A model generated the notes under the pieces. It searched no databases. It was not told where the DNA came from and worked only from the letters and a program-made list of their open reading frames with translations. Positions 33,688-43,067 of a DNA stretch of 64,000 bases are shown one piece after another; within the stretch, counting starts at the first letter, position 1, and every line of letters begins with the position of its first letter. The translations under genes were made by a program, and so were the position numbers. The DNA comes from Roseobacter sp. GAI101. GTDB taxonomy: Bacteria; Pseudomonadota; Alphaproteobacteria; Rhodobacterales; Rhodobacteraceae. Location: NCBI RefSeq assembly GCF_000156335.1, contig NZ_DS999213.1:359663-423662 (forward strand), written 5' to 3'.

Positions 33688-35226
33688 TCACGCAGGCAGG
33701 TGGATGTTGAAACGGTGTCGGATCATGCGGTCTGTTTCAGGGTCGAACCGGGCCTTTGCGCGCTGGCCCAGTATTTCTTCCTTGCGGGCCGTCGCCTTGG
33801 CCAGCAGGTCGGGTCTGCCAAGTTCGACCCATTCCTTGGGCGACGTGCGGTCGGCCAACGCGGGGTATATATATTCGGTCTGCATCAGGTTTAGCGTTTG
33901 GTCAGACCCCAGATAATGGCCCGGACCGCCGATGCAAGTGGCGCGCATGACCTCGAGGCTGACGCTGTCCTCGGTCACTTCGATGCCGCGCACGCAGCGC
34001 AGGGCCTGACCGATCAGATCATCGCCCAGGATCAGCGATTCAAGGCAGAACCCCAGCAGGGACGCATGCATGCCTGCGGCCTCGTAGACCATGTTCAGGC
34101 CGGACATGCCCGCCATGACGTTGGACATGGCCTGTTCCCAACCCGCCTGCATGTCGGGCAGCTTGGCGTCGGCGATGCCTGAGGCGGCCCCGCCGGGCAG
34201 ATCATAATAGCGGTGCATCTGCGCGCATCCGGCGGTCAGCAGCGCCTGTTCGCCGGACCCGCCCGACATGGCCCCGGTACGCAGGTCGCTGACAAAGGGC
34301 CAGGTGCCAAAGATCGTTGGGTGCCCCGGTTTGATCGCGTTGACATAGACCAGACCCGCCAGACATTCGGCGACGGCCTGCACGATGGCACCGGCGATGG
34401 GGGCAGGGGCGGTGGCACCGGCCTGTCCGGCTGACAGCAGCAAGATGGGCATGCCCCCTTCGATCAGCTGTTCCATGACCAGACATGAATCGGTGGCGAA
34501 TTTCATCGGAGGGACGACAAAGCAGTTCGAGTTCGACACGAAAGGGCGTGCGCGCCATGCGGCTTCGCCCCCTGCGATCATGTGCAACATCTCGAGACCC
34601 GGTGCCACATGGGCCGGTTCCCCAAAGGACACACCCACATGTTTGGTGGTCCCCGCGCAGCAGGCATAGATCGAATTGAGGTCCATCTCGAGGTTGTCGG
34701 GAATGTCGCGGCACACCATGGGACGTTGCAGGAAATGCAGGTTGTCCAGTTGATCTGCAATGCGCGCGGCATCATGCAGGTCTTGCACGCCGCATTCGCG
34801 GTAAATGCGCCCGTCGACATCGACCAGATGCACCGCAGCGCCCGCTGTGCCGTAATGCACCCTGGTGCCCGACAGATCGAGGTCGTGCCGGGGGTCGCGG
34901 GCATGCAGGGTGATCGACCGGTTGGCCGCTGCGATGGTGTCTTCGATCAAGGCACGTGGAAAGCGCAGGCGGCCATCGTCGCCCAGAATGGCCCCGGCAC
35001 GGGTCATATGGGCAATGCCCGAGGGCGGCGCATCCGCAAGGCCGATTTGTTCCAGCGCATCAAGCACGGCAAGGTGGATGCGGTCCATCGCAGCGGGGGA
35101 CAGCGGGTTGAAGGTGCCGCCGGACATGCCGGGTCGGACGGGGCGCAGGTGATCGGCCAAAGGGGCAGCCCGCGCGGCGCGGCGTGCGGCGCGACCACCC
35201 GAGCGCAAAGAGAGGCGTTCAGTCAT
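33688..35226 (-). CDS. trimethylamine methyltransferase family protein (MttB-like, without pyrrolysine)
   Basis: 512 residues, COG5598 type. The frame has no in-frame stop, so no pyrrolysine is encoded; such proteins demethylate quaternary amines such as glycine betaine (MtgB) with a corrinoid protein. Recognisable pieces: RVHYGTAGAAVHLVDVDGR, GVSFGEPAHVAPGLEMLHMI, PILLLSAGQAGATAPAPIAGAI, NAIKPGHPTIFGTWPFVSDLRTGAMSGGSGEQAL and GPGHYLGSDQTL. The Arg-rich N-terminal 30 residues look disordered. No corrinoid protein or reductase gene is next to it. GGAGCC precedes the ATG. Substrate unknown. Confidence 0.88.
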   Translation of the reverse strand: MTERLSLRSGGRAARRAARAAPLADHLRPVRPGMSGGTFNPLSPAAMDRIHLAVLDALEQIGLADAPPSGIAHMTRAGAILGDDGRLRFPRALIEDTIAAANRSITLHARDPRHDLDLSGTRVHYGTAGAAVHLVDVDGRIYRECGVQDLHDAARIADQLDNLHFLQRPMVCRDIPDNLEMDLNSIYACCAGTTKHVGVSFGEPAHVAPGLEMLHMIAGGEAAWRARPFVSNSNCFVVPPMKFATDSCLVMEQLIEGGMPILLLSAGQAGATAPAPIAGAIVQAVAECLAGLVYVNAIKPGHPTIFGTWPFVSDLRTGAMSGGSGEQALLTAGCAQMHRYYDLPGGAASGIADAKLPDMQAGWEQAMSNVMAGMSGLNMVYEAAGMHASLLGFCLESLILGDDLIGQALRCVRGIEVTEDSVSLEVMRATCIGGPGHYLGSDQTLNLMQTEYIYPALADRTSPKEWVELGRPDLLAKATARKEEILGQRAKARFDPETDRMIRHRFNIHLPA

Positions 35227-35623
35227 AGCGTGGCTCCGAAGATAAAGTGCGGGAAAGCGGTACAGTCAGGGCGGATCAGACGGGCGCGCCCCGTGCCGCG
35301 CGCCCACGGTCCGCCCCGATGGTACGGCTGACACGTGTGGCGATGCAGTGATCTGTTTTCATGGACCTACTCCGGATATTGTTCCGATGCTGCGAAAATA
35401 AATTTGGCCAAGCTGTCTTGTTTGCGACGTAAATTCTGTTTGCGACCTTGCAAATAAAGGGAAACGGCGGCGATCCTCCGCCGATCGGTTTGGCAAAATG
35501 GCAACAAACCGCCTTGGATTGATCTATGACAAGCGGAGCCCGAAACAAACGCCTACCTAGCGTGTTGTGTCTTCGAAGCGGGATTGACCCGCTCGGACAA
35601 AACAAGTCGAGGAGTTCTCTATT
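35227..35623. other. intergenic region between divergent mttB-like and beta-barrel genes
   Basis: 397 bases. AT-rich around 35385-35460 with TTTGCGAC twice (about 35429 and 35449) and a short hairpin CGGCGG-AT-CCTCCGCCG near 35465-35482. Both flanking promoters should be here. No small gene with a ribosome binding site was seen. Confidence 0.4.
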
Positions 35624-36220
35624 ATGAAACGTACAATGAAATTCGCTACAGCTGCTCTTGTCGCATCGTCTGCCTTTGCCGGTTCCGCCTTTGCGGGCAG
35701 CCTGAGCGAGCCAGTTGTCGAGCCAGTGATGATGGAACCGGTTCCAGTTGTGAACACAGGCGGTGACTGGACAGGCTTCTATACAGGTCTGCAGTTGGGC
35801 TACGCCGATGCGGATGGTCCAGGCAACCTGGATGGCGACAACGGCAGCTACGGTTTCCACGCTGGCTACAACTATGACTTCGGTCGTTTCGTTGCAGGTG
35901 CCGAACTGGACTATGACAAGACCGATATCGATCTGAACAACGGCGCGGCCACCATCGATTCCGTTGCGCGTGCAAAGGTCAAGGGCGGCTATGACTTCGG
36001 CAACTACATGCTTTATGCAACAGGTGGTTACGCGCAGGCCGACACTACACTGGGTGATGAAGATGGCGCATTTTACGGCATCGGCATGACATACCGCGTG
36101 TCTGAAACCTACAGCGTTGGTGCAGAACTGCTGGAGCACCGCTTTAGCGATGTTGGCGGCGTATCCGGTAGCGATCTGGACGCGACCACATTCACCGTAC
36201 GTGGTTCGATGCACTTCTAA
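35624..36220 (+). CDS. outer membrane beta-barrel protein (Omp25/OmpA-like barrel)
   Basis: 198 residues. Signal peptide ending near residue 24 (AGSAFA-GS), a short linker rich in Pro/Val/Glu, then an eight-strand barrel starting DWTGFYTGLQLGYAD with alternating aromatic residues (YGFHAGYNYDFGRFVAGAELDYD, KVKGGYDFGNYMLYATGGYA). The last residue is phenylalanine (RGSMHF), the signal for BAM insertion. A good AGGAG lies at 35609-35615. Codons are strongly biased to the common set, which suggests high expression. Single-gene unit ended by a terminator. Confidence 0.88.
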   Translation: MKRTMKFATAALVASSAFAGSAFAGSLSEPVVEPVMMEPVPVVNTGGDWTGFYTGLQLGYADADGPGNLDGDNGSYGFHAGYNYDFGRFVAGAELDYDKTDIDLNNGAATIDSVARAKVKGGYDFGNYMLYATGGYAQADTTLGDEDGAFYGIGMTYRVSETYSVGAELLEHRFSDVGGVSGSDLDATTFTVRGSMHF

Positions 36221-36250
36221 TTGGCTGAAGTCTTCTGCCGGGGGCAAAGA

Positions 36251-36282
36251 TGCCTCCGGCGGGGATATTTAAGAGCCAGAGA
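36251..36282. repeat. dispersed intergenic repeat, copy A2
   Basis: TGCCTCCGGCGGGGATATTT then AAGAGCCAGAGA: the GGGATATTTAAGAGCCAGAG core in plus orientation, introduced by CCTCCGGCGGG, which also introduces copy B2 at 48589. It sits between the beta-barrel stop and its terminator. Confidence 0.8.
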
Positions 36283-36285
36283 AAA

Positions 36286-36316
36286 GGGTCGGGGGAATTA
36301 TCCTCCGGCCCTTTTT
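36286..36316 (+). terminator. intrinsic terminator of the beta-barrel gene
   Basis: GGGTCGGGGG (36286-36295) pairs with CCTCCGGCCC (36302-36311) through a short AT loop and is followed by TTTTT. Placed just before the convergent aminotransferase stop. Confidence 0.75.
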
Positions 36317-36317
36317 G

Positions 36318-37490
36318 TTATTTGGCGCGGGTCTTTGCGAATTCGCACAGGGTTTGCAGGGCTTGTGCAAAACGGGCGTCGTCGATGGTCATGGCCACCC
36401 GGATGTGACCTGCGGCGGCCTTGCCAAAGCTTTCGCCGGGCATGACGGCGATGTGATGGGCATCAAGCAGGGCGTAGGCGAAGGCCTCACCGCTCAGGCC
36501 GGTGCTGCGAATATCCAGCATCAGATACATCGCACCATCGGCCGGCACGAGCGAGACGGCGTTCTGTTGCGCTATGATATCCTGCGCCAGCAAACGGCGG
36601 CGTTGGAAGGGGGCACCGATTTCATCCTCGAAACCGGTACCTTGGCGCAATGCGAAAAGGGCTGCATCCTGGATGAACCCCGGAACACCATAGGTCGTAT
36701 GGGTCGCGAGGTTGGTCAGGTGTTCGATGGCATCTTCGGGCCCGACGATCCAGCCACAGCGCGATCCGGTCATGGCGTGGCTTTTCGACATGGACCCGAC
36801 GACCAGCGTGCGTTCGGCCATATCGGGCAGGGCGCGTGGCGACAGATGCGTGCCGTTCCAGACCTGCGTGTCATACACCTCGTCCGAGATCAGCCACAGA
36901 CCGTTATCCTTGCAGACCTGCGCGATACCGTCGAGCGTGTCGCGGGTATAGACCACCCCGGTGGGGTTGTTGGGCGAATTGATCAGCAGGGATTTCGCGC
37001 CCGCCGCGGCTGCAGCGATTTCGCTGGCCCGGGGCTGAAAGGCGTCCTTGGCATGGGCTGGAATGGCCTTGGGAATGGCGCTTACGCCGCGGATCGTGCC
37101 GGGGTAGGTCGCATAGTAGGGATCAATGAACAGGGCAGTATCGCCGGGGTTGGTGGTTGCAGCATGGGCGGCGAATAGTGCCGCTTGCCCGCCGGGCGTG
37201 ATGACCACGTTGTCGCGGGTCGTCTTGACGCCGGTGCGGTCCTGCACCCGCTGGGCGACCGCGTCGCGCAAACCAGGCGTGCCGGGGACCGATGCATAGC
37301 CGGTGTGCCCGTCCATCGCCGCGCGGTGCATGTCTTGCAGGATCGGTGCGGCCGTGCGGATGTCGTGTTCGCCGATGGTCAATTCGGTCACGGCGGTGCC
37401 TTTTGCAATCATCTGGCGGGCCCGCAGGAAAACCCCCCAACCGTCTGATCCGCCGCCCAAAAGTCCGGTGATGCGTGATGATAATTGCAT
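36318..37490 (-). CDS. class I/II PLP-dependent aminotransferase
   Basis: 390 residues from the ATG at 37490 (GGAGT upstream); the open frame further 5' does not look coding. Fold type I motifs: TPGGQAALFAAHAAT, INSPNNPTGVVYTRDTL with the conserved asparagine, LISDEVYD, and the PLP lysine in GSMSKSHAMTGSRCGW. It resembles arginine-pyruvate or aspartate-type aminotransferases of proteobacteria. Substrate cannot be fixed from sequence. Monocistronic, convergent to the beta-barrel gene. Confidence 0.87.
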   Translation of the reverse strand: MQLSSRITGLLGGGSDGWGVFLRARQMIAKGTAVTELTIGEHDIRTAAPILQDMHRAAMDGHTGYASVPGTPGLRDAVAQRVQDRTGVKTTRDNVVITPGGQAALFAAHAATTNPGDTALFIDPYYATYPGTIRGVSAIPKAIPAHAKDAFQPRASEIAAAAAGAKSLLINSPNNPTGVVYTRDTLDGIAQVCKDNGLWLISDEVYDTQVWNGTHLSPRALPDMAERTLVVGSMSKSHAMTGSRCGWIVGPEDAIEHLTNLATHTTYGVPGFIQDAALFALRQGTGFEDEIGAPFQRRRLLAQDIIAQQNAVSLVPADGAMYLMLDIRSTGLSGEAFAYALLDAHHIAVMPGESFGKAAAGHIRVAMTIDDARFAQALQTLCEFAKTRAK

Positions 37491-37718
37491 TGTGTCACTC
37501 CGATAAATCCGTTCGCGCGCAGGGACGCAGAGGCGGCACGGTTTGTCAATCAGGCTTGACCTTTGTGCCAGCCCCGCGCTAGGCAAGCGTCATGACGATG
37601 AACACACTCATTATTTGCTGTATTCCCTGCTGAGACCTTCTGGCGGGCCTGTTCATAGCGTTTTCTTTTCAAGACATATGTGCCATGCCCGCGCCATACC
37701 TGCGTAAGGACGCGCTAT

Positions 37719-39164
37719 ATGACGACGATCAAGCTGCACAACACCAAGACCCGCAAACGCGAGGATTTTGTCCCGATTGATTCAGATAACGTGCGCATGT
37801 ATGTCTGCGGGCCCACGGTCTACGACCGGGCGCATCTGGGCAACGCGCGGCCCGTAATCGTGTTCGACGTGTTGTACCGGCTGCTGCGGCATGTCTATGG
37901 CCCGGATCACGTGACCTATGTGCGAAACTTCACCGACGTGGATGACAAGATCAACGCACGTGCGGCTGAAAGCGGCCGGTCGATCGGAGAGATCACCGCA
38001 GAGACGACCCAGTGGTTTCTGGACGACATGGCAGCCGTCGGGGCGCTTGAGCCGGATCACATGCCGCGCGCGACGGCGTATATTCCGCAAATGATCGAGA
38101 TGATCGAGGGGCTGATTGCCAAGGGGCATGCCTATGCTGCCGAAGGCCATGTGCTGTTCGCGGTCGAAAGCTACAAGGAATACGGCGCGCTGTCGGGCCG
38201 GTCGATTGACGACATGATCGCCGGCGCGCGGGTCGAAGTGGCCCCCTACAAGCGCAACCCGATGGATTTCGTGCTGTGGAAGCCATCTGATGGCGACACG
38301 CCCGGCTGGGACAGCCCTTGGGGGCGCGGGCGTCCGGGGTGGCATATCGAATGTTCGGCTATGTCCTATGAACTGCTGGGCGCGCATTTCGACATTCACG
38401 GGGGCGGGAATGATCTGATGTTCCCGCATCATGAGAACGAGATCGCCCAAAGCTGCTGCGCCCATCCGGGGGCGGGATTTGCAAATTATTGGCTACACAA
38501 CGAGATGTTGCAGGTCGAGGGCAAGAAGATGTCCAAGTCTTTGGGCAACTTCTTTACCGTGCGGGATTTGCTGGACCACGGCGTGCCCGGCGAAGTGATC
38601 CGATACGTGATGCTGAGCACGCATTATCGCAAGCCGATGGACTGGACAGAGAAGAAGGCAGATGAGGCAAAGCGCAAACTAAAGTCATGGTATGACTTGG
38701 TGAAGGGCGTCGAGGCCAGTAAAGCGTCTAGAATAATAATCGACAATCTGGCGGAGGATTTGAACACAGCCTTTACATTGCGGCAGCTTGACCAATTGGC
38801 AGGTGATATTGTTCACAATGATAAATTCGACGGCCAATTTGAAGCTGGCGTGCCAAATGCGCCACAAATGGCGAGGTCGAGTTCTGAATTGAGGTCCGAA
38901 TTCAAGGCTTCGCTACAGCTGCTGGGTCTTATTGGGGACGAAGTGCCATCGTGGAGCGAAGAAACGGCCTTTGACCTGTCCAGATTTCAAAGATCGCTGG
39001 AAGCTGCACGGTCTGTCGCGATGCAGACAAAAGACTTTAGCGGAGTGGACCAGATCAAAAATATGCTGATCGGAGCAGGCGTGCAGGTACAGATGAGCAA
39101 GGAAGGAGTTGAGGTTATTGCGGGCCCTAACTTTGACCCGACAAAACTTGAGGCTCTTGAATGA
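37719..39164 (+). CDS. cysS: cysteinyl-tRNA synthetase
   Basis: 481 residues from the ATG at 37719 (TAAGGA before it). HIGH-type motif in [16 protein letters not shown] with the zinc cysteine, second zinc-site pieces WHIECSAMS and HHENEIAQS, and [16 protein letters not shown]. Charges tRNA-Cys. From about base 38690 to the end, composition changes: 38761-38820 has 27 G/C of 60 against 40 of 60 in 38221-38280, and codons such as ATA and AGA appear. The anticodon-binding and C-terminal part may therefore have come from another lineage by recombination; the protein itself looks intact. Confidence 0.95.
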   Translation: MTTIKLHNTKTRKREDFVPIDSDNVRMYVCGPTVYDRAHLGNARPVIVFDVLYRLLRHVYGPDHVTYVRNFTDVDDKINARAAESGRSIGEITAETTQWFLDDMAAVGALEPDHMPRATAYIPQMIEMIEGLIAKGHAYAAEGHVLFAVESYKEYGALSGRSIDDMIAGARVEVAPYKRNPMDFVLWKPSDGDTPGWDSPWGRGRPGWHIECSAMSYELLGAHFDIHGGGNDLMFPHHENEIAQSCCAHPGAGFANYWLHNEMLQVEGKKMSKSLGNFFTVRDLLDHGVPGEVIRYVMLSTHYRKPMDWTEKKADEAKRKLKSWYDLVKGVEASKASRIIIDNLAEDLNTAFTLRQLDQLAGDIVHNDKFDGQFEAGVPNAPQMARSSSELRSEFKASLQLLGLIGDEVPSWSEETAFDLSRFQRSLEAARSVAMQTKDFSGVDQIKNMLIGAGVQVQMSKEGVEVIAGPNFDPTKLEALE

Positions 39165-39206
39165 TGCGCGCTAAGTTGACGGCTTTTGCTTTTGGCAAGG
39201 ACGGGA

Positions 39207-39259
39207 GTGAGGGGCCAGCCCCTCACGCTGCTCCCCGGAGTTTATCTGGCAAAATGAAG
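39207..39259. repeat. dispersed intergenic repeat, copy B1
   Basis: Stem GTGAGGGGC / GCCCCTCAC (39207-39226) followed by CCCCGGAG and the core GTTTATCTGGCAAAATGAAG, which recurs exactly at 48600-48619. It ends 15 bases before the cimA start, so the element supplies the whole leader of that gene. Confidence 0.8.
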
Positions 39260-39273
39260 ATGGGGGTGCGGAA

Positions 39274-40890
39274 ATGACGAGAGAGCGCCTTTACCTCTAT
39301 GACACGACGCTTCGGGACGGACAGCAGACCCAGGGGGTGCAATTCTCGACTGCCGAGAAAATCACCATTGCGCAGGCGCTTGATACGCTTGGTGTCGACT
39401 ATATCGAGGGCGGCTGGCCAGGGGCTAATCCGACGGATTCCGCTTTTTTCGATACGGCACCCCGGACCCGCGCCCGCATGACTGCATTTGGTATGACCAA
39501 GCGGGCAGGGTTCTCTGCCGAGAATGACGACGTGCTTGCCGCCGTGATGAACGCGGGCACGGATACTGTCTGTCTTGTGGGCAAGACCCATGATTTTCAC
39601 GTCACCACGGCCCTTGGCATCAGCCTTGAGGACAACATCGACAACATTGCCCGCTCTGTCGCACATCTGGTCGATCAGGGGCGCGAAGCGTTGTTTGATG
39701 CGGAGCATTTCTTTGACGGCTATCGTGCCAACCCGCAATATGCGATCCAGACGATCAAGGCCGCCTATGACGCCGGCGCGCGCTGGATCGTGTTGTGCGA
39801 TACCAATGGCGGCACCCTGCCAGCCGACGTCGGGCGCATTACGGCCGAGGTGATTGCAGCGGGGATACCCGGCAGCCATTTGGGCATCCATACGCATAAC
39901 GACACCGAAAACGCCGTGGCCTGTTCGCTGGCGGCGGTGGACGCGGGCGCGCGGCAGATCCAAGGCACGCTGAACGGGCTGGGCGAGCGGTGCGGTAATG
40001 CCAATCTGACGACGCTGATCCCGATCCTGCTGCTGAAAGAACCCTATGCCAGCGCGTATGAGACGGGGATTTGCCTTGAAGGGCTCGCGGGCCTGACGCA
40101 GATCAGCCGCAGCCTTGATGAAATCCTCAACCGTGTGCCCATGAAGCAGGCGGCCTTTGTCGGGTCGTCGGCCTTTGCGCACAAGGCGGGTCTGCACGCA
40201 TCGGCGATCCTAAAGGACCCGACGACGTATGAGCATATCCAGCCGGAGCTGGTGGGCAATGCCCGTATCATCCCGATGTCGAACCAGGCAGGCCAGTCGA
40301 ACCTGCGCCGCCGTCTGGAAAGCGCCGGGCTGACGATTGCCAAGGGCGACCCGGCGTTGGGTTTGATCCTGGATCAGGTCAAGGCCCGCGAGGCGGATGG
40401 CTACAGCTATGACACCGCGCAGGCCAGTTTCGAGCTGCTTGCCCGTCAGGCGCTTGGCCAGATGCCGGACCTGTTCGAGGTCAAGCGCTACCGCGTCACG
40501 GTCGAGCGGCGGAAGAACAAATACGACCAGATGGTCAGCCTGTCGGAAGCCGTCGTCGTTATCAAGGTTGATGGCGAAAAGCGTCTGTCGGTCAGCGAAA
40601 GCATGGATGCCGATGGCTGTGACCGCGGCCCGGTCAACGCGCTGTCCAAGGCGCTGGTCAAGGATCTGGGACAATATTCGGCCATGCTCGAGGATATGCA
40701 TCTGGTGGATTACAAGGTGCGCATCACCCAAGGCGGCACCGAGGCGGTGACCCGTGTCATCATCGACAGTGAGGACGCCCAAGGGCGGCGCTGGTCGACC
40801 GTCGGTGTGTCTGCCAACATTGTCGACGCATCGTTTGAAGCGCTGCTGGACGCGATCCGGTGGAAATTGATCCGCGACATCACGGCGTGA
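39274..40890 (+). CDS. cimA: citramalate synthase
   Basis: 538 residues, normal for the two-domain citramalate synthase. The catalytic HMGL-like barrel begins LYLYDTTLRDGQQTQGVQFS and carries the metal-binding HLGIHTHNDTENAVA; the C-terminal LeuA-type regulatory domain is at about 400-530 (YRVTVERRKNKYDQMVSLSEAVV, GTEAVTRVIID). It condenses pyruvate with acetyl-CoA to citramalate, giving 2-oxobutyrate for isoleucine without threonine. Feedback control by isoleucine through the C-terminal domain is known for the family. Methylthiolated relatives aside, the call is firm. Confidence 0.93.
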   Translation: MTRERLYLYDTTLRDGQQTQGVQFSTAEKITIAQALDTLGVDYIEGGWPGANPTDSAFFDTAPRTRARMTAFGMTKRAGFSAENDDVLAAVMNAGTDTVCLVGKTHDFHVTTALGISLEDNIDNIARSVAHLVDQGREALFDAEHFFDGYRANPQYAIQTIKAAYDAGARWIVLCDTNGGTLPADVGRITAEVIAAGIPGSHLGIHTHNDTENAVACSLAAVDAGARQIQGTLNGLGERCGNANLTTLIPILLLKEPYASAYETGICLEGLAGLTQISRSLDEILNRVPMKQAAFVGSSAFAHKAGLHASAILKDPTTYEHIQPELVGNARIIPMSNQAGQSNLRRRLESAGLTIAKGDPALGLILDQVKAREADGYSYDTAQASFELLARQALGQMPDLFEVKRYRVTVERRKNKYDQMVSLSEAVVVIKVDGEKRLSVSESMDADGCDRGPVNALSKALVKDLGQYSAMLEDMHLVDYKVRITQGGTEAVTRVIIDSEDAQGRRWSTVGVSANIVDASFEALLDAIRWKLIRDITA

Positions 40891-40997
40891 CGGCCCCGAA
40901 TGGTGTTGACGGAGCCGGTCGTGATCAGGGGGCATCACGCCGGTGGTTGCTTTGAAGTGCCCTTGAAACGGCGAAAACCGGGTTGGGATTATCCGTG

Positions 40998-41765
40998 ATG
41001 ATATTTGACGACGATCTGACGGCATGCGCCGCCATGGTGGAACGCGCGGACCCGTTGCGGTTTCGCGCCGCAATGGCAGCACCGGTGGCCGCACGCCGCA
41101 TTCTGTTTCCGCTTTACGCGTTCAATCTGGAGGTGGCGCGCGCGCCGTGGGTGACGCAAGAGGCGATGATCGCCGAGATGCGCCTGCAATGGTGGCGCGA
41201 TGTTTGCGAGGAAATATCCGAAGGACGCCCTGTGCGCCGTCACGAGGTGGCGACACCTCTGGCGGCGGCTGTCACAGCGGCGGGGGCCAAGCTGCTGGAC
41301 GATCTGGTTGCCGCGCGCCGGTGGGACATTTACCGCGATGCCTTCGAGGATACTGCCCATTTTGACCAGTATATCGATCAGACGGCAGGCACCTTGATGT
41401 GGGTGGCCGCGTCGTCCCTGGGGCAGGCCGACGAACGCGTGGTGCGCGATGCTGCCTACGGTGCTGGGGTGGCTGCGTGGCTTCATGCGATCCCGGAACT
41501 GGTCGAACAGGGCCGGGTGCCGTTGCTGGATGGAACAGACGCGGGCGTGTCAGCTTTGGCGCGCAAGGCTTTGGAACGGTTGAAGAAAGCGCGAAAGCAC
41601 CGGAGGGAGGTTTCGGGCTCAGCACGGCCTGCGTTGTTCAGCATCGGGGCCAGCGCCAAGGTGCTGCAAGCCGCGATTGACGCGCCTGCACGGGTTGGGG
41701 ATGGGACGCTGCCGTCGATGGAGGCCTTTTCGCTCCCCTTCAGGGCGCTCAGCGGCCGGTGGTAA
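40998..41765 (+). CDS. squalene/phytoene synthase-like protein, NDUFAF6 type
   Basis: 255 residues from the ATG at 40998. Squalene-synthase fold, but the aspartate-rich motifs are weak: the first reads EMRLQWWRDVCEEI, as in NDUFAF6-type proteins that act in respiratory complex I assembly in mitochondria. Short length and lack of neighbouring carotenoid or hopanoid genes favour that group over a true prenyl synthase. The stop is 3 bases from the convergent MFS stop. Function is inferred by family resemblance only. Confidence 0.75.
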   Translation: MIFDDDLTACAAMVERADPLRFRAAMAAPVAARRILFPLYAFNLEVARAPWVTQEAMIAEMRLQWWRDVCEEISEGRPVRRHEVATPLAAAVTAAGAKLLDDLVAARRWDIYRDAFEDTAHFDQYIDQTAGTLMWVAASSLGQADERVVRDAAYGAGVAAWLHAIPELVEQGRVPLLDGTDAGVSALARKALERLKKARKHRREVSGSARPALFSIGASAKVLQAAIDAPARVGDGTLPSMEAFSLPFRALSGRW

Positions 41766-41768
41766 CCG

Positions 41769-42992
41769 CTACCGCACCGATGTGCGTTGGCGCAGCATCA
41801 GCCAGATCAGCGACCCACCGGCCAGCACGAGGAATGGGATCATCGCGATATTGACCGCAGCCCAGCCTTCGACCGGGTTGCCGCCCGAACAGTTCATCAA
41901 CCCGCCGCTGGCCAGCGATGCAAAGGTGACGCCGCCAAAGACCAGCAGATCGTTCAGCCCCTGCATGCGACCGCGTTCGTGCGGTTCATGGGCACCCGCC
42001 AGCATTGACGTGGCACCGATAAAGCCAAAGTTCCAGCCGATGCCAAGCAGGATCAGCGCGACATAGAAGTTACCCAGCTCGACCCCGTTCAACGCGACCA
42101 GACCCGCCACCGCAAGAATGGCGATGCCAAGGCCGAGAATCTTTTCGACCCCGAAGCGCGCGATCAGATGGCCGGTGAAAAAGGATGGCGCATACATCGC
42201 AAGCACATGGCCCGTGACCACATGGGACGCATCCACAATGTTATAGCCGCAGCCGACAACCGCCAGCGGCGTCGACGTCATCACAAGGTTCATCAACGCA
42301 TAGGACACCATACCGCAAATCACGGCAACGGCGATGCGCGGCGTCTTGAGCAGTTCCATCCGGGAACGTCCCTTTGGCGCATCGACGGCGGGGATCGGCG
42401 GTTTGGGGATGCGCAGAAACGCGAACAGGATCATGCCGAACCCGTTCAGCGCAATCGCAGCAATATATACAGGGAAAAACCGCATCACTGTTGCATCAGG
42501 GCTTGCATCGGTCAGCAGGCCCACCACTTGCGGTCCGATGACGGCGGACACCAACCCCCCCGCCATGACATAGGAAATCGCCTTGGGGCGGAATTCATCC
42601 GATGCGGTGTCGGTCGCGGCAAAGCGGAAAAAACCTTGCGAAGACATGTAGATGCCCATCAGATAGCTGCCCAGAAGGAACATCGTAAAGCTTTGGATGG
42701 TCAGCGCATAGGCACAGATCGCGGACCCTGCCATGCCGCCGAATGCACCAGTGACGAACCCCGCGCGCCGCCCGAACTTCTGCATCACACCCGACAGCCA
42801 CGGTGCCGTGGTCATCGACCCGAACACGATCATCGAAATCGGCAGGGTGGCAAGGCAGACATTGGGCGACAACTGTTGTCCCGCCAATCCGCCAATCACG
42901 AAATACATCGGCATCTGGCTGCCAAGAAAAGCCTGCGCAGTGACCAGAACGGCCACATTGCGCTTGGCGCGGGTGTCATCAATCATTGTCAT
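41769..42992 (-). CDS. MFS transporter
   Basis: 407 residues with 12 predicted membrane helices. The MFS loop motif is seen as GVMQKFGRRAGFVTGAFGG between helices 2 and 3. Other pieces: LLGSYLMGIYMSSQGFFRFAATDTASDEFRPKAISYVMAGG and GIGWNFGFIGATSMLAGAHEPHERGRMQGLNDLLVFG; the latter resembles YfkF/multidrug-like carriers. Substrate unknown. A second ATG at residue 3 is an alternative start. Divergent from cobK with a gap of 75 bases. Confidence 0.87.
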   Translation of the reverse strand: MTMIDDTRAKRNVAVLVTAQAFLGSQMPMYFVIGGLAGQQLSPNVCLATLPISMIVFGSMTTAPWLSGVMQKFGRRAGFVTGAFGGMAGSAICAYALTIQSFTMFLLGSYLMGIYMSSQGFFRFAATDTASDEFRPKAISYVMAGGLVSAVIGPQVVGLLTDASPDATVMRFFPVYIAAIALNGFGMILFAFLRIPKPPIPAVDAPKGRSRMELLKTPRIAVAVICGMVSYALMNLVMTSTPLAVVGCGYNIVDASHVVTGHVLAMYAPSFFTGHLIARFGVEKILGLGIAILAVAGLVALNGVELGNFYVALILLGIGWNFGFIGATSMLAGAHEPHERGRMQGLNDLLVFGGVTFASLASGGLMNCSGGNPVEGWAAVNIAMIPFLVLAGGSLIWLMLRQRTSVR

Positions 42993-43067
42993 GGCAACGG
43001 CGTAAACTCAGGATTTGGCAACAGCAAGCCCCTTGCGTCTGCCCAGACACTGGCGGATCATGCCGCG

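Noticed and set aside
33688..35226. Pyrrolysine-containing MttB
   Set aside because: No in-frame TAG occurs; the frame is continuous to a normal stop.
42168..43067. Long plus-strand extension before cobK
   Set aside because: It runs antisense through the MFS gene; the CobK-like protein clearly begins at 43068.
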